Shown: positions 34,833 through 43,235, counted from the stretch's first letter. The stretch is DNA of 64,000 nucleotides from Corynebacterium maris DSM 45190 (GCF_000442645.1 NC_021915.1:744001-808000); one strand, 5' to 3'. Program-made: numbers and translations. Notes: generated by a model not told the origin, from the letters alone.

Positions 34833-35321
34833 ATGGGCAAGAAAAAGAAGAAGCACGGCAGCAATCTCATTGCCAGCAATCGTAAGGCCCGCCACGATTA
34901 CACCATCCTGGACACCTACGAGGCGGGCATCGTTCTCGTGGGCACCGAAATCAAGTCTCTGCGCGAAGGAAAAGCCTCCCTGGTGGAGGCCTTCGCCACC
35001 ATTGACAACGGCGAGGTGTGGCTGCGTAACCTGCACATCCCCGAGTACTCCATGGGGTCGTGGACCAACCACTCCCCGCGGCGGCACCGCAAACTGCTGT
35101 TGCACCGCGGCGAAATCGACTCGTTGGAGGGCAAGGTCCGCGACGGCAACAAGACCCTGGTGCCGCTGAGCCTGTATCTCAAGGATGGGCGTGTCAAGGT
35201 CGAACTCGGCCTGGCGCAGGGCAAGCAGGACTGGGACAAACGCCAATCGATCAAGAGGCGGACCGAAGAGCGTGAGATCGTGCGCGAGATGGGCCGCAAG
35301 ATCAAGGGAATCAACGCCTGA
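34833..35321 (+). CDS. smpB: tmRNA-binding protein SmpB
   Basis: SmpB partners with tmRNA in ribosome rescue. The 162-residue protein has a Lys-rich N-terminus, the OB-fold core (DTYEAGIVLVGTEIKSLREG), NLHIPEYSMGSW, RHRKLLLH and a basic C-terminal tail (KRQSIKRRTEEREI) that enters the mRNA channel. TAGGAT lies about 11 nt upstream. tmRNA itself is 1.1 kb downstream, so both halves of the system are close together. Confidence 0.97.
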   Translation: MGKKKKKHGSNLIASNRKARHDYTILDTYEAGIVLVGTEIKSLREGKASLVEAFATIDNGEVWLRNLHIPEYSMGSWTNHSPRRHRKLLLHRGEIDSLEGKVRDGNKTLVPLSLYLKDGRVKVELGLAQGKQDWDKRQSIKRRTEEREIVREMGRKIKGINA

Positions 35322-35322
35322 C

Positions 35323-35682
35323 ATGACCGTCTACTGCATCAAAGTCCACGATCTTGTCGACGACCGCGTGCAGGCCGCAGGCCCCGTCGTCCTGATTGAC
35401 CGCGTCTGGCCCAGGGGCATCAAAAAAGAGGACCTGGGCCACGACGTCTGGCTCAAGGACGCGGCCCCGTCATCAGAGCTGCGGACATGGTTCGGCCACG
35501 ATCCCGAGAGGTTCGAGGAATTCTCCCGTCGCTACCACGGTGAGCTCGATGGCGGGAGCGAGGACGTGGATAGACTGGTCGCCATGGTCGACGAGGGCGA
35601 TGTCACCCTGCTGTACGCCGCCGCCGACCGCGACCACAATCACGCCCGCGTTCTCGCAGAATGGCTGAAGGAGACTCCATGA
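35323..35682 (+). CDS. DUF488 family protein (YeaO-like)
   Basis: The 119-residue protein has the DUF488 signature: DRVWPRGIKKE near residue 26, LRTWFGHDPERFEEFSRRY and LLYAAADRDHNHARVLAEW at the C-terminus. The function of the family is not established. It starts one nt after the smpB stop and overlaps the SDR gene by ATGA, so the three form one transcript. Confidence 0.9.
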   Translation: MTVYCIKVHDLVDDRVQAAGPVVLIDRVWPRGIKKEDLGHDVWLKDAAPSSELRTWFGHDPERFEEFSRRYHGELDGGSEDVDRLVAMVDEGDVTLLYAAADRDHNHARVLAEWLKETP

Positions 35683-36377
35683 AGACCGCACTGATCACCG
35701 GCGCCTCCCGGGGCATCGGACTGGCCGTGGCCGAGGAGCTCGGCCGCGACCACCTCGTCTACGTGGGGTCGACGACGCAGGAGGGCGCACAGCGGGTCGT
35801 CGACAAGCTCCCGAATGCGCGTCCTTTCGTCGCCGACCTGACAGATCCGGATGACGTCGCCCGCGCCGTCGAGGCCGCGGGCCTGGATTCCCTGGACTGC
35901 GTTTTTCATAGCGCCGGCGTGGTGAGCAGGCAGTCCGTCGCCGACACGAGCCGGCAGGAATGGCGCGATGTCTTCGAGATCAACCTCTTCGCCGTCGCGG
36001 AGCTGACCCGGTTGTTGCTGCCGGCCCTACGCGCTGCCCGGGGCACCGTCATCACGGTGAACTCCGGATCCGGCTATCACTCTGGGGCGCAGAACGCGCT
36101 CTACTCGGGCTCCAAGTTCGCGTTGCGCGCGTTCACCGACGCGCTGCGGGAAGAGGAGCTGGGAAAAATTCGCGTCACCTCGGTGCATCCGGGACGGGTG
36201 GACACGGACATGCAAAAACAGCTGCGGCGGCTCGAAGGCCATGCCGACGACGAGTACGAGGGATGGCGTTGGGTGCGTCCTGAATCCGTCGCCGCCGCGG
36301 TGCGCATGGTGGTGGACTTGGGGGAGGACGCCACCGTCAACGAAGTGAGCGTGCGACCTTCCGGATTGAGTGGCTGA
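35679..36377 (+). CDS. Short-chain dehydrogenase/reductase
   Basis: The 232-residue protein has a classical SDR layout: cofactor motif TGASRGIG near the N-terminus, the HSAGV segment, the catalytic Ser in NSGSGYHSG, and YSGSK with the active Tyr and Lys, followed by HPGRVDT. The substrate is unknown. AAGGAG lies 5 nt before the ATG. It ends the smpB transcript and is followed by the tmRNA promoter. Confidence 0.92.
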   Translation: MKTALITGASRGIGLAVAEELGRDHLVYVGSTTQEGAQRVVDKLPNARPFVADLTDPDDVARAVEAAGLDSLDCVFHSAGVVSRQSVADTSRQEWRDVFEINLFAVAELTRLLLPALRAARGTVITVNSGSGYHSGAQNALYSGSKFALRAFTDALREEELGKIRVTSVHPGRVDTDMQKQLRRLEGHADDEYEGWRWVRPESVAAAVRMVVDLGEDATVNEVSVRPSGLSG

Positions 36378-36383
36378 GGGGGC

Positions 36384-36412
36384 TTGCGCAATAAACCCAA
36401 GGACGTTATAGT
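36384..36412 (+). promoter_or_regulatory. tmRNA promoter
   Basis: TTGCGC (36384-36389), 17-nt spacer, TATAGT (36407-36412); the expected start near 36419 leaves about 38 nt to be trimmed before the mature 5' end. Confidence 0.75.
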
Positions 36413-36456
36413 TAATTCTCCTGTGGAGATCACGCACGATCCCGCCACAGGTGTCT

Positions 36457-36837
36457 GGGGCTGACTTTTGGTTTCGACTTCGGACACTAAGCCAGGGGAA
36501 GCGTGCCGGTGAAGGCTGGAGACCACCGTAAGCGTCGCAGCAACTTGATAAGCGCCGAGAAGAACTCTCAGCGTGACTACGCCCTCGCTGCCTAAGTAGC
36601 GACCGCGTGTCCGTCAGCCCCGGTTCGTCGCCGGCCGGGATCCTGGCGTCGACTCAGGTGACTTGCCGTCAGGCCGCGTCAGCGGGGCCTGACGGGACTC
36701 ACACCGCTGACTGGGCTCATCATCCGGGACGAGTTCGCCCGAGCCGGAGAGCCGAGCAGAGATCATGAGCGAACTGCGCACGGAGAAGCCCTGGCGCGGT
36801 GCCGAAGGACCCGGGTTCAAATCCCGGCAGCTCCACC
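36457..36837 (+). ncRNA. ssrA: tmRNA (transfer-messenger RNA)
   Basis: The tRNA-like ends are clear: 5' GGGGCTG pairs with 3' CAGCTCC, and the T-arm GGGTTCAAATCCC is present. The tag frame starts at 36554 and reads AEKNSQRDYALAA then TAA (36593-36595). The 3' CCA is only partly encoded (ACC then G). A strong terminator follows. Confidence 0.95.
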
Positions 36838-36839
36838 GA

Positions 36840-36874
36840 AGCCCCTCACCTGTTAAACCAGGTGAGGGGCTATT
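36840..36874 (+). terminator. tmRNA terminator
   Basis: AGCCCCTCACCTG, 6-nt loop TTAAAC, CAGGTGAGGGGCT, then ATTTCT. Confidence 0.88.
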
Positions 36875-36952
36875 TCTCTTGATGGGAGGGCGTGAGTTCC
36901 GGGGCCGTTGCAACAAACCCTAGAATCCACCCCGCGAACGGCCATGAAAAAT

Positions 36953-36974
36953 CCCCGACCCTTGAGGGTCGGGG
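36953..36974 (-). terminator. Terminator of the 27-residue peptide gene
   Basis: CCCCGACCCT and AGGGTCGGGG with a 2-nt loop; on the minus strand the hairpin is followed by ATTTTT. Confidence 0.8.
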
Positions 36975-37025
36975 AACATGGTCGTGTGTCTGGCTAATGG
37001 GGGCCGAAGACCTCGACGAGAGGCG

Positions 37026-37109
37026 TTAAAGGGCCGACAGGATCCAAATCACCAGAGCAATGATCACCAGAATACCGACGATGGTCCAGATGAGTGAGCT
37101 TCCACGCAT
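37026..37109 (-). CDS. 27-residue hydrophobic membrane peptide
   Basis: The frame encodes MRGSSLIWTIVGILVIIA followed by LVIWILSAL: a short basic start and a single transmembrane helix. It has an excellent SD (AAGGAG, 7 nt from the ATG), a plausible TAAAAT -10 at 37157-37152 and its own terminator 50 nt downstream, so it is a real transcription unit. I do not recognise the family; it resembles small single-span membrane peptides common in corynebacteria. It is too short for ordinary gene finders. Confidence 0.75.
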   Translation of the reverse strand: MRGSSLIWTIVGILVIIALVIWILSAL

Positions 37110-37442
37110 GATGTTCTCCTTAGTTGTTCATTGATCAGTTGCCTGGCTTCAATTTTAGAGAAAAACTTATTGCTTCGGCATCCAACGTTTGGCGGTTTTC
37201 TTATGGATCGTTGCTTTAAACCCTCATGAGCAGTGGATTTGTTATAGCCTCGAAGGCGGAATCGATCTGGCGCCGCCCAGTGTGGGGTGCTGTCTGACGT
37301 GTCTGGCGGTCGTTTTCCGTCCCAAAAGGATGGTGGGTGAGGGGCTGGCAGGAGCGATTGCGGCTTAACCCCTTGCGGGACGGGTGATCTGTGCTAGGTT
37401 GTAGACACGACAACAAATTAACCGTCTATCAGGGGAGCTCAC
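37110..37442. other. Intergenic region between the divergent membrane peptide and DoxX-like genes
   Basis: Contains the peptide's leader and TAAAAT promoter element on the minus strand, and the DoxX-like promoter on the plus strand (TTGCGG, 16 nt, TAGGTT). No coding frame with an SD is visible in the middle 180 bp. Confidence 0.55.
37373..37400 (+). promoter_or_regulatory. Promoter of the DoxX-like gene
   Basis: TTGCGG (37373-37378), 16-nt spacer, TAGGTT (37395-37400). Expected leader of about 36 nt with AGGGGAG before the ATG. Confidence 0.6.
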
Positions 37443-37871
37443 ATGTCTTTCATTGCAAACGCGGCACTTCGTGCCATTCCGGGACTGTTCGTCCTTAACT
37501 CCGGCATCGGGAAAATCGGCATGCCGGCCGAGGCTTCCGCCGGCATCCAGCAGGCGGCGGCTTCTGGCGTTCCGGCGCTGGCGAAGCTCCCAGCGGACAA
37601 GTTTGGCTCCATGCTTGGCTGGGCGGAAACCGCCGTCGGCGCCGCATTGTTGCTGCCCGCCGTTCCGAACCGCGTCGCGGGCGCCGGCCTGGCCACTTTC
37701 GGCGCTGGCCTGCTCACCATGTACTTCAACAACGACAACTACACCGAGGAGGACGGCATCCGCCCGTCCGACGAGGGGATTTCGCTGGCCAAGGACTCCT
37801 GGCTCGTGGCCATCGGCCTGGGGCTGATGTTCGGCGGCAAGAATAAGAAGCGCAAGGGTGGCAAGAACTAG
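37443..37871 (+). CDS. DoxX-like small membrane protein
   Basis: The 142-residue protein has about four hydrophobic segments with the DoxX-like order and a Lys-rich C-terminus (GGKNKKRKGGKN). DoxX-family proteins are often linked to membrane redox or thiol stress, but nothing here proves the function. AGGGGAG sits 5 nt before the ATG, and a T-tailed hairpin follows the stop, so it is monocistronic. Confidence 0.72.
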   Translation: MSFIANAALRAIPGLFVLNSGIGKIGMPAEASAGIQQAAASGVPALAKLPADKFGSMLGWAETAVGAALLLPAVPNRVAGAGLATFGAGLLTMYFNNDNYTEEDGIRPSDEGISLAKDSWLVAIGLGLMFGGKNKKRKGGKN

Positions 37872-37887
37872 CTCGACGCTTCGGTGG

Positions 37888-37915
37888 TCCGGCCCCCTTG
37901 TGGGGTCGGATTTTT
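37888..37915 (+). terminator. Terminator after the DoxX-like gene
   Basis: TCCGGCCCC and GGGGTCGGA pair (one G-T) around a short loop, followed by TTTTTCTTT. Confidence 0.8.
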
Positions 37916-38072
37916 CTTTCCTAAAATTCTTGTGACTGACATCTCAGGTGCGTCTATAGTGGTTCGTGGGTAACCCTCGACGGGGGAGGGGAAGAGTGAC
38001 CCTGCCTTTGCTTATGACTTTTTCCAGGGGTAGAAGTTGCGGTCGCGAAAAAGAGCGTTGTACTCTTCTCGA

Positions 38073-38091
38073 CAAGGTAAACCTTACCTAA
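38073..38091. promoter_or_regulatory. DtxR-type iron-regulator box upstream of the siderophore-binding gene
   Basis: CAAGGTAAACCTTACCTAA matches 14 of 19 positions of the DtxR consensus TTAGGTTAGCCTAACCTAA. The overlapping CCTTAC CTAA GTAAGG (38083-38098) is a second inverted repeat. Its place 38 nt before the gene suggests iron-dependent repression. Confidence 0.7.
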
Positions 38092-38128
38092 GTAAGGGAT
38101 TTGGACATCTACCCCTAAGAAGGATTTC

Positions 38129-39124
38129 ATGGCTAAAGTTCGTCTCTCCGTCATCGCCGGTTTCGCCGCCGCAGGCCTTGCCCTGACCGCCTGCACCAAC
38201 ACTGAAGGTGACGACGCCGCAAGCACCGCAGCTGCTGACGTCGAGACCGTCACCATCGAAGACAACCACGGTACCCAGGAAGTTCCGGTTGACCCGGAAA
38301 CGGTCGTGTCCCTGGATAACCGCACCTTCGAGGTCCTGGCGGACTGGGGCGTTGAGCTGGAGGCCGCACCGGTCGCGCTCATCCCGGACACCATCGAGGC
38401 CTATGCCGGCAACGAGGACATCCTCAACATCGGCAACCACCGTGAGCCGGACCTCGAGCTGATCACCGCCGCCGAGCCGGACTTCATCCTGCAGGGGCAG
38501 CGCTTCACCAACTACTACGACGACATCGCCGAGCTGAACCCGGACGCCGCCTACGTCGACCTCAACGTCCGTGACGGAGAGCCGATCGACCAGGAGCTCA
38601 AGCGCCAGGTCACCGAGCTGGGCAAGGTCTTCGAGACCGAGGATGAGGCCGAGCAGCTCATCGCCGACTTCGACGCCGCCCTCGAGCGTGCCCAGGAAGC
38701 CTACGACTCCTCCAAGACCGTCATGGCCGTCAACGTCTCCGGCGGCGAGATCGGCTACATCGCCCCGGGCGTCGGCCGCATGTACGGACCGCTGTTCGAT
38801 CTGGTCGGCATGACCCCGTCCCTCGAGGTCGAAGGCTCGTCCTCCAACCACGAGGGCGACGACATCTCCGTCGAGGCCATCGCGCAGTCGAACCCGGACA
38901 TCCTGCTGGTGATGGACCGCGACGCCGCCGTCCAGAGCGTGGATCAGGAGTCGTACGCCGGCGCTGCCGCGCTCATCAACGAGAACCCGGCCCTGCAGAA
39001 CGTGACCGCGCTGAATGAAGACGCCGTCTACATCGCCCCGGGTGACACCTACACCAACGAATCGATCATCACCTACACCGAGATCCTCAACGGCATGGCC
39101 GACCTGTTCGAGTCCCAGCAGTAG
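38129..39124 (+). CDS. Siderophore-binding lipoprotein (ABC uptake system)
   Basis: The 331-residue protein has a lipoprotein signal (LTAC, Cys22) and a class III periplasmic-binding fold (FatB/CeuA-like) of the kind that captures ferric siderophores, with LDNRTFEVLADWG, EPDFILQGQRF and LLVMDRDAAV segments. AGAAGGA lies 7 nt before the ATG. A DtxR box and a long 5' leader precede it, and a strong hairpin follows, so it can be made in excess over the permeases. It corresponds to the DtxR-controlled C. glutamicum cg0924-type genes. Confidence 0.92.
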   Translation: MAKVRLSVIAGFAAAGLALTACTNTEGDDAASTAAADVETVTIEDNHGTQEVPVDPETVVSLDNRTFEVLADWGVELEAAPVALIPDTIEAYAGNEDILNIGNHREPDLELITAAEPDFILQGQRFTNYYDDIAELNPDAAYVDLNVRDGEPIDQELKRQVTELGKVFETEDEAEQLIADFDAALERAQEAYDSSKTVMAVNVSGGEIGYIAPGVGRMYGPLFDLVGMTPSLEVEGSSSNHEGDDISVEAIAQSNPDILLVMDRDAAVQSVDQESYAGAAALINENPALQNVTALNEDAVYIAPGDTYTNESIITYTEILNGMADLFESQQ

Positions 39125-39153
39125 GGCCTTTTCGTCACGTCAGGTGATCTGTG

Positions 39154-39194
39154 ACCATGGCCGTGCCGGAAATTTCGGCGCGGCCATGGTTTTT
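39154..39194 (+). terminator. Terminator between binding protein and permeases
   Basis: ACCATGGCCG ... CGGCCATGGT with an inner GCCG AAATTT CGGC hairpin, followed by TTTTTGTG. Confidence 0.82.
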
Positions 39195-39329
39195 GTGCGG
39201 GAAACCCGGTTTCCGCCGTTAAACTTTTCGACGGGGAACCCTATTGTCTGTTTTCCGGGGACAGGACTAAGGTGTTCCTAAGTTCGATCTTATTTCTGTC
39301 GTCGGATTCCCTTAGGTATTAAGAAGAAC

Positions 39330-40328
39330 ATGGTCATGGCCGAAACCGCACAGCAGCGTGAGCTGCGTGCCCGCGCCCGAAAGAAAAAAGAGGGCTGGCA
39401 ACTCCTGGTGGCCACCCTCGCCGTCGCAGCGTTGCTGATGGTGTCGCTCTTCGTCGGTGAGTACAGCCTGTTTTCCCAGGAAGACGGTCGGGAAATGTTC
39501 CTGACCACCCGCGTCCCCCGCACCATCGCCCTGGTTCTCGCCGGTGCGGCGATGGCCATGAGCGGACTGGTGATGCAGCTTCTCACCCAAAACCGCTTCG
39601 TGGAACCCACCACCACCGGCACCACCGAATGGGCGGGCCTGGGCCTGCTCTTCGTCATGTACTTCGTACCGGCGGCCACGGTGCTGGAGCGCATGGTCGG
39701 CGCCGTCGCATTCGCGTTCGTCGGAACCATGGTCTTCTTCGCGGTGATCCGGCGCGTCTCGCTGCGTTCGTCGTTGATCGTGCCGATCATCGGCATCATG
39801 CTGGGCGCCGTCGTCGGGGCGGTATCCACGTTCTTCGCCCTCCAGGTGGACATGCTCCAGCAGCTCGGCATCTGGTTCGCAGGTTCGTTCACCTCGGTGT
39901 ACTCGGGCCAGTACGAGGTTCTCTGGATCGTGCTGCTGGTGTTGGTCGCCGTGGTTTTTTACGCCGACCGCCTCACCGTGGCCGGCCTCGGCGAGGACAT
40001 CGCCACCAACGTGGGCATCAACTACAACCGCATGCTGCTGATCGGCACGTCACTGGTCGCCGTGGCGACGGGCGTCGTCACCGTGGTGGTCGGCTCCCTG
40101 CCGTTCCTCGGGCTGATCGTGCCCAACATCGTCTCCATGTTCCGCGGCGACGACCTGCGCACCAACCTGCCGTGGGTGGCGTTGCTGGGCGTCGCGGTGG
40201 TGACCGTGTGTGACTTGATCGGGCGCACCGTCATTTCCCCCTTCGAAATGCCGGTCTCCGTGATCCTCGGCATCGTCGGCGCGGTCGTCTTTATTTTCCT
40301 CATCCTCAAGCAAGCGCGGAAGGGGTAG
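39330..40328 (+). CDS. FecCD-type siderophore ABC permease, first subunit
   Basis: The 332-residue protein has nine to ten transmembrane helices and FecCD family segments (RVPRTIALVLAGAAMAMSG, GLGEDIATNVGINYN, LPFLGLIVPNIV). It forms half of the membrane channel with the next gene. The start has a weak SD (AAGAAGAA); an ATG two codons later is an alternative. A TTGTCT-18-TAAGGT promoter (39244-39273) may drive it separately from the binding protein. The next permease starts 9 nt after the stop. Confidence 0.93.
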   Translation: MVMAETAQQRELRARARKKKEGWQLLVATLAVAALLMVSLFVGEYSLFSQEDGREMFLTTRVPRTIALVLAGAAMAMSGLVMQLLTQNRFVEPTTTGTTEWAGLGLLFVMYFVPAATVLERMVGAVAFAFVGTMVFFAVIRRVSLRSSLIVPIIGIMLGAVVGAVSTFFALQVDMLQQLGIWFAGSFTSVYSGQYEVLWIVLLVLVAVVFYADRLTVAGLGEDIATNVGINYNRMLLIGTSLVAVATGVVTVVVGSLPFLGLIVPNIVSMFRGDDLRTNLPWVALLGVAVVTVCDLIGRTVISPFEMPVSVILGIVGAVVFIFLILKQARKG

Positions 40329-40337
40329 CCGGAGCCA

Positions 40338-41384
40338 ATGACTACCGCTGACACCACGTCCACCGCCGCGACGGTGGACACTTCGCGCCACACCGGCGCT
40401 TTCAAATCCCGCACCAGCCGTCGTAAGTACTGGATCCTGATGATCTCGATGCTGGTTCTCGGCGGCCTGAGCGCCTTCGGGTTGCTGGCCTACAACAACC
40501 CGATGCCTTTCGGCACGGACCAGTTCTGGCTCATCGCTGAGCGCCGCGCCAACTCGGTCATCGCCATCGCGGTGGTCGCACTCTGCCAAGGCGCGGCGAC
40601 GGTGGCGTTCCACACCGTGACGAATAACCGGGTGATCACGCCGTCGATCATGGGCTTTGAGTCCCTGTACACGGTGATCCACACCGCCACGGTCTTCCTG
40701 TTCGGCGCCGTGGGCCTGGCCGCCGCCCATAACCTGAGCATGTTCGTTTTCCAGCTCATCATCATGGTCAGTCTGAGCCTGGTGCTCTATTCCTGGCTGC
40801 TAACCAGCAGGTACGCCAATATTCACGCGATGCTGCTCATCGGCATCGTCATCGGCGGCGGCTTGGGCTCCATCTCGACGTTCATGCAGCGACTGCTGAC
40901 GCCGAGCGAGTTCGACGTTCTCACGGCGAGGCTCTTCGGCTCCGTCAACAACGCGGACAGTGACTATTACCCGGTGGCGATCCCGCTGTGCCTGATCGCC
41001 GCGACACTGCTTTACCTCAACTCCCGCAAGCTCAATGTCCTCAGCCTGGGACGGGACGCGGCCATGGGCCTCGGCGTGAACCACAAGATCAACGCCGTGT
41101 ACACCTTGGTCCTCATCTCCTTGTTGATGGCGGTGTCGACGGCGCTCGTCGGTCCGATGACCTTCCTCGGTTTCTTGGTGGCCACCCTGGCTTACCTGTT
41201 CGCCGACACTTACGATCACCGGTACATCTTCCCGATGGCGGCTGTCATCGGCTTCGCGGTGTTGACCACCGCATACTTCGTGATGAACCACATTTTCTAT
41301 GCCCAAGGCGTGGTGTCCATCCTCATCGAGGTCGTGGGCGGCACCGTCTTTCTTATCGTCATCCTCAGGAGGGGACGACTGTGA
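40338..41384 (+). CDS. FecCD-type siderophore ABC permease, second subunit
   Basis: The 348-residue protein is homologous in layout to the preceding permease: a hydrophilic N-terminus, eight to ten helices, SLGRDAAMGLGVNHK, and GPMTFLGFLVATLAYL. It would form the heterodimeric channel. GGAG precedes the ATG by 4 nt. Its TGA overlaps the GTG of the ATPase gene (GTGA). Confidence 0.93.
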   Translation: MTTADTTSTAATVDTSRHTGAFKSRTSRRKYWILMISMLVLGGLSAFGLLAYNNPMPFGTDQFWLIAERRANSVIAIAVVALCQGAATVAFHTVTNNRVITPSIMGFESLYTVIHTATVFLFGAVGLAAAHNLSMFVFQLIIMVSLSLVLYSWLLTSRYANIHAMLLIGIVIGGGLGSISTFMQRLLTPSEFDVLTARLFGSVNNADSDYYPVAIPLCLIAATLLYLNSRKLNVLSLGRDAAMGLGVNHKINAVYTLVLISLLMAVSTALVGPMTFLGFLVATLAYLFADTYDHRYIFPMAAVIGFAVLTTAYFVMNHIFYAQGVVSILIEVVGGTVFLIVILRRGRL

Positions 41385-42136
41385 TCACACTGACCAACGT
41401 CCGCAAGGAATACAACAGCGACGTCGCGATCGGCCCAGTCAACCTGGAGATCCCGGCCGGCGGCATCACCGCGCTCATCGGGCCGAACGGCGCCGGCAAG
41501 TCCACGCTGCTGACCATGATCGGGCGACTGCTGACCATGGACTCCGGTGACATCACCATCGCCGAGCATGACATCACCAAGACCAAGTCCAAAGACCTGG
41601 CCAAGATCATCTCGGTGCTGCGGCAGGAGAACCACTTCATCACCAAGCTGACCGTCCGTCAGCTGGTGGGCTTCGGCCGATTCCCGTATTCCGGTGGCCG
41701 ATTGACCAGGCAAGACGAGGAAATCGTCTCCCGGTACATCGATTTTTTCAATCTCGCCGCCCTTGAAGACCGTTACCTGGACCAGCTTTCCGGTGGTCAG
41801 CGCCAGCGCGCCTACGTGGCCATGGTGCTCTGTCAGGAGACGGATTACGTCCTGCTCGATGAACCGTTGAACAACCTCGACATTGAACACTCCGTGCAGA
41901 TGATGCGTCACCTGCGGGACGCCGCCCGTGAATTCGGCCGCACGATCATCGTGGTTTTGCACGACATCAACTTCGCGGCCCGCTACGCGGACTACATCTG
42001 CGCCGTCAAAGACGGGCAGATGGTCTCTTTCGGATCTGTCGAAGACATCATGAAGGACGACCTCTTGACCGACATCTTCAACACGAAGATTCAGGTCATT
42101 GACGGCCCAGACGGATTGTTGGCCTGTTACCACTAA
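41381..42136 (+). CDS. Siderophore ABC transporter ATP-binding protein
   Basis: The 251-residue protein has Walker A GPNGAGKST, the signature LSGGQRQRAYVAM and Walker B YVLLDEPLNNLD, plus a typical H-loop (VLHDINFAARY). It energises the two permeases. GTG start with AGGAGGGG upstream, overlapping the previous stop. Its stop overlaps the next start (TAATG). Confidence 0.95.
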   Translation: MITLTNVRKEYNSDVAIGPVNLEIPAGGITALIGPNGAGKSTLLTMIGRLLTMDSGDITIAEHDITKTKSKDLAKIISVLRQENHFITKLTVRQLVGFGRFPYSGGRLTRQDEEIVSRYIDFFNLAALEDRYLDQLSGGQRQRAYVAMVLCQETDYVLLDEPLNNLDIEHSVQMMRHLRDAAREFGRTIIVVLHDINFAARYADYICAVKDGQMVSFGSVEDIMKDDLLTDIFNTKIQVIDGPDGLLACYH

Positions 42137-43086
42137 TGCTCGCATGGCTGGATGAGCACCAGGTCGGCGCGTATCTCGGGGCGATCGCGCTCGGCCTGGC
42201 CGCCGCACAGATACCGGGGGCGGACGGTCTGTCCGTCCTCGTCACTCCCATCCTCGTGGCGTTGCTGTTCGCGACATTTTTGACGTTGCCGCTGACCACG
42301 CTGCGTATCGACGTCCGCTTCACCGCCCTTGTTCTGGGGCTGAACTTCTTGGCGGTCCCTCTGATCGTCGCGGCACTGACCCTGCCGTTGCGCGGAGACC
42401 TGACGTTCTTCGTTCCCGTGCTCATCGTTTTACTCAGCCCGTGCGTGGACTACGTCGTTTCTTTCACCGGGCTCGCCGGGGGAGCGCGGAACAAGCTGCT
42501 CAGCCTGACGCCGATTCTGCTGCTCGGACAGATGCTTCTCTTACCGGTCTATCTCCGGATGTTTCTGGGGGAGGGGGCGCCGCAGGTCTTGGCTCCGGGG
42601 CCTTTCCTCCACGCGCTGGTGTGGATGTTGCTTGCCCCTGTCACCGGAGCCTTTGTGGTGCAACTGTTTGCCGGGCGTTCGGCGCCGGCTCAGAGAGTGG
42701 TGCGGCTGGCGGACGAAATCATGGTTCCGCTGATGATGTTGACCCTCTTTACCGTTGTGACGGCTTACGCCGGCCAGGTCGCAGAACACCTTTCCGAGTT
42801 GGCGGTGGTGCTGGGGATCTACGTGCTTTTCGCCGTGATCATGAACCTCGTCGGAGTGGGGGCCTCCAAGCTCACGGGCTCCACCTACCGCGATGGTGTG
42901 GCCGTCGCCTTCGCCGTCACTACGCGTAACTCGCTTATTATCCTGCCGTTCATCTTGGCGCTGGGTGCGGGCTACGAGATTGCCCCAGTAGTCGTGGTGG
43001 CGCAGACATTGGTGGAGTTGTGTGTGATGGTGGTGATGGTGAAAACGTACCCTGATCTGCGGAAACGAACACGGTTGTGGGCGTGA
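42136..43086 (+). CDS. ACR3/BASS-superfamily membrane transporter in the siderophore operon
   Basis: The 316-residue protein has about ten transmembrane helices and the bile-acid/arsenite symporter (BASS/ACR3) pattern: a conserved Cys in LLSPCVDYVV, and the helix-breaking VTTRNSLIILPF segment. Its substrate is unknown. It starts as TAATG overlap with the siderophore ATPase, so it is part of the same operon and probably iron-regulated. It could move a siderophore, a precursor or an oxyanion; arsenic export is a possibility by family but without an ars neighbour. Confidence 0.78.
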   Translation: MLAWLDEHQVGAYLGAIALGLAAAQIPGADGLSVLVTPILVALLFATFLTLPLTTLRIDVRFTALVLGLNFLAVPLIVAALTLPLRGDLTFFVPVLIVLLSPCVDYVVSFTGLAGGARNKLLSLTPILLLGQMLLLPVYLRMFLGEGAPQVLAPGPFLHALVWMLLAPVTGAFVVQLFAGRSAPAQRVVRLADEIMVPLMMLTLFTVVTAYAGQVAEHLSELAVVLGIYVLFAVIMNLVGVGASKLTGSTYRDGVAVAFAVTTRNSLIILPFILALGAGYEIAPVVVVAQTLVELCVMVVMVKTYPDLRKRTRLWA

Positions 43087-43205
43087 TTTGCGTCTGCGGG
43101 CATGCTCTGACTAATGTAGATCAAGTCGCCGCGACACAGTGACCGAGAGGTTACGAACACGGAGACAGTGTGAAAACAAAACAAATACGGAAAACAAACA
43201 CCGAG

Positions 43206-43235
43206 TTGACACTCCGAGAGTGGCTCTTGTAAAGT
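43206..43235 (+). promoter_or_regulatory. rrn promoter
   Basis: TTGACA (43206-43211), 18-nt spacer, TAAAGT (43230-43235). The leader to mature 16S is about 490 nt. Further upstream promoters may exist. Confidence 0.65.

Noticed and set aside
39265..39283. Second DtxR box before the permease gene
   Set aside because: The CTAAG-N6-CTAAG sequence is a direct, not inverted, repeat and matches the DtxR consensus poorly.
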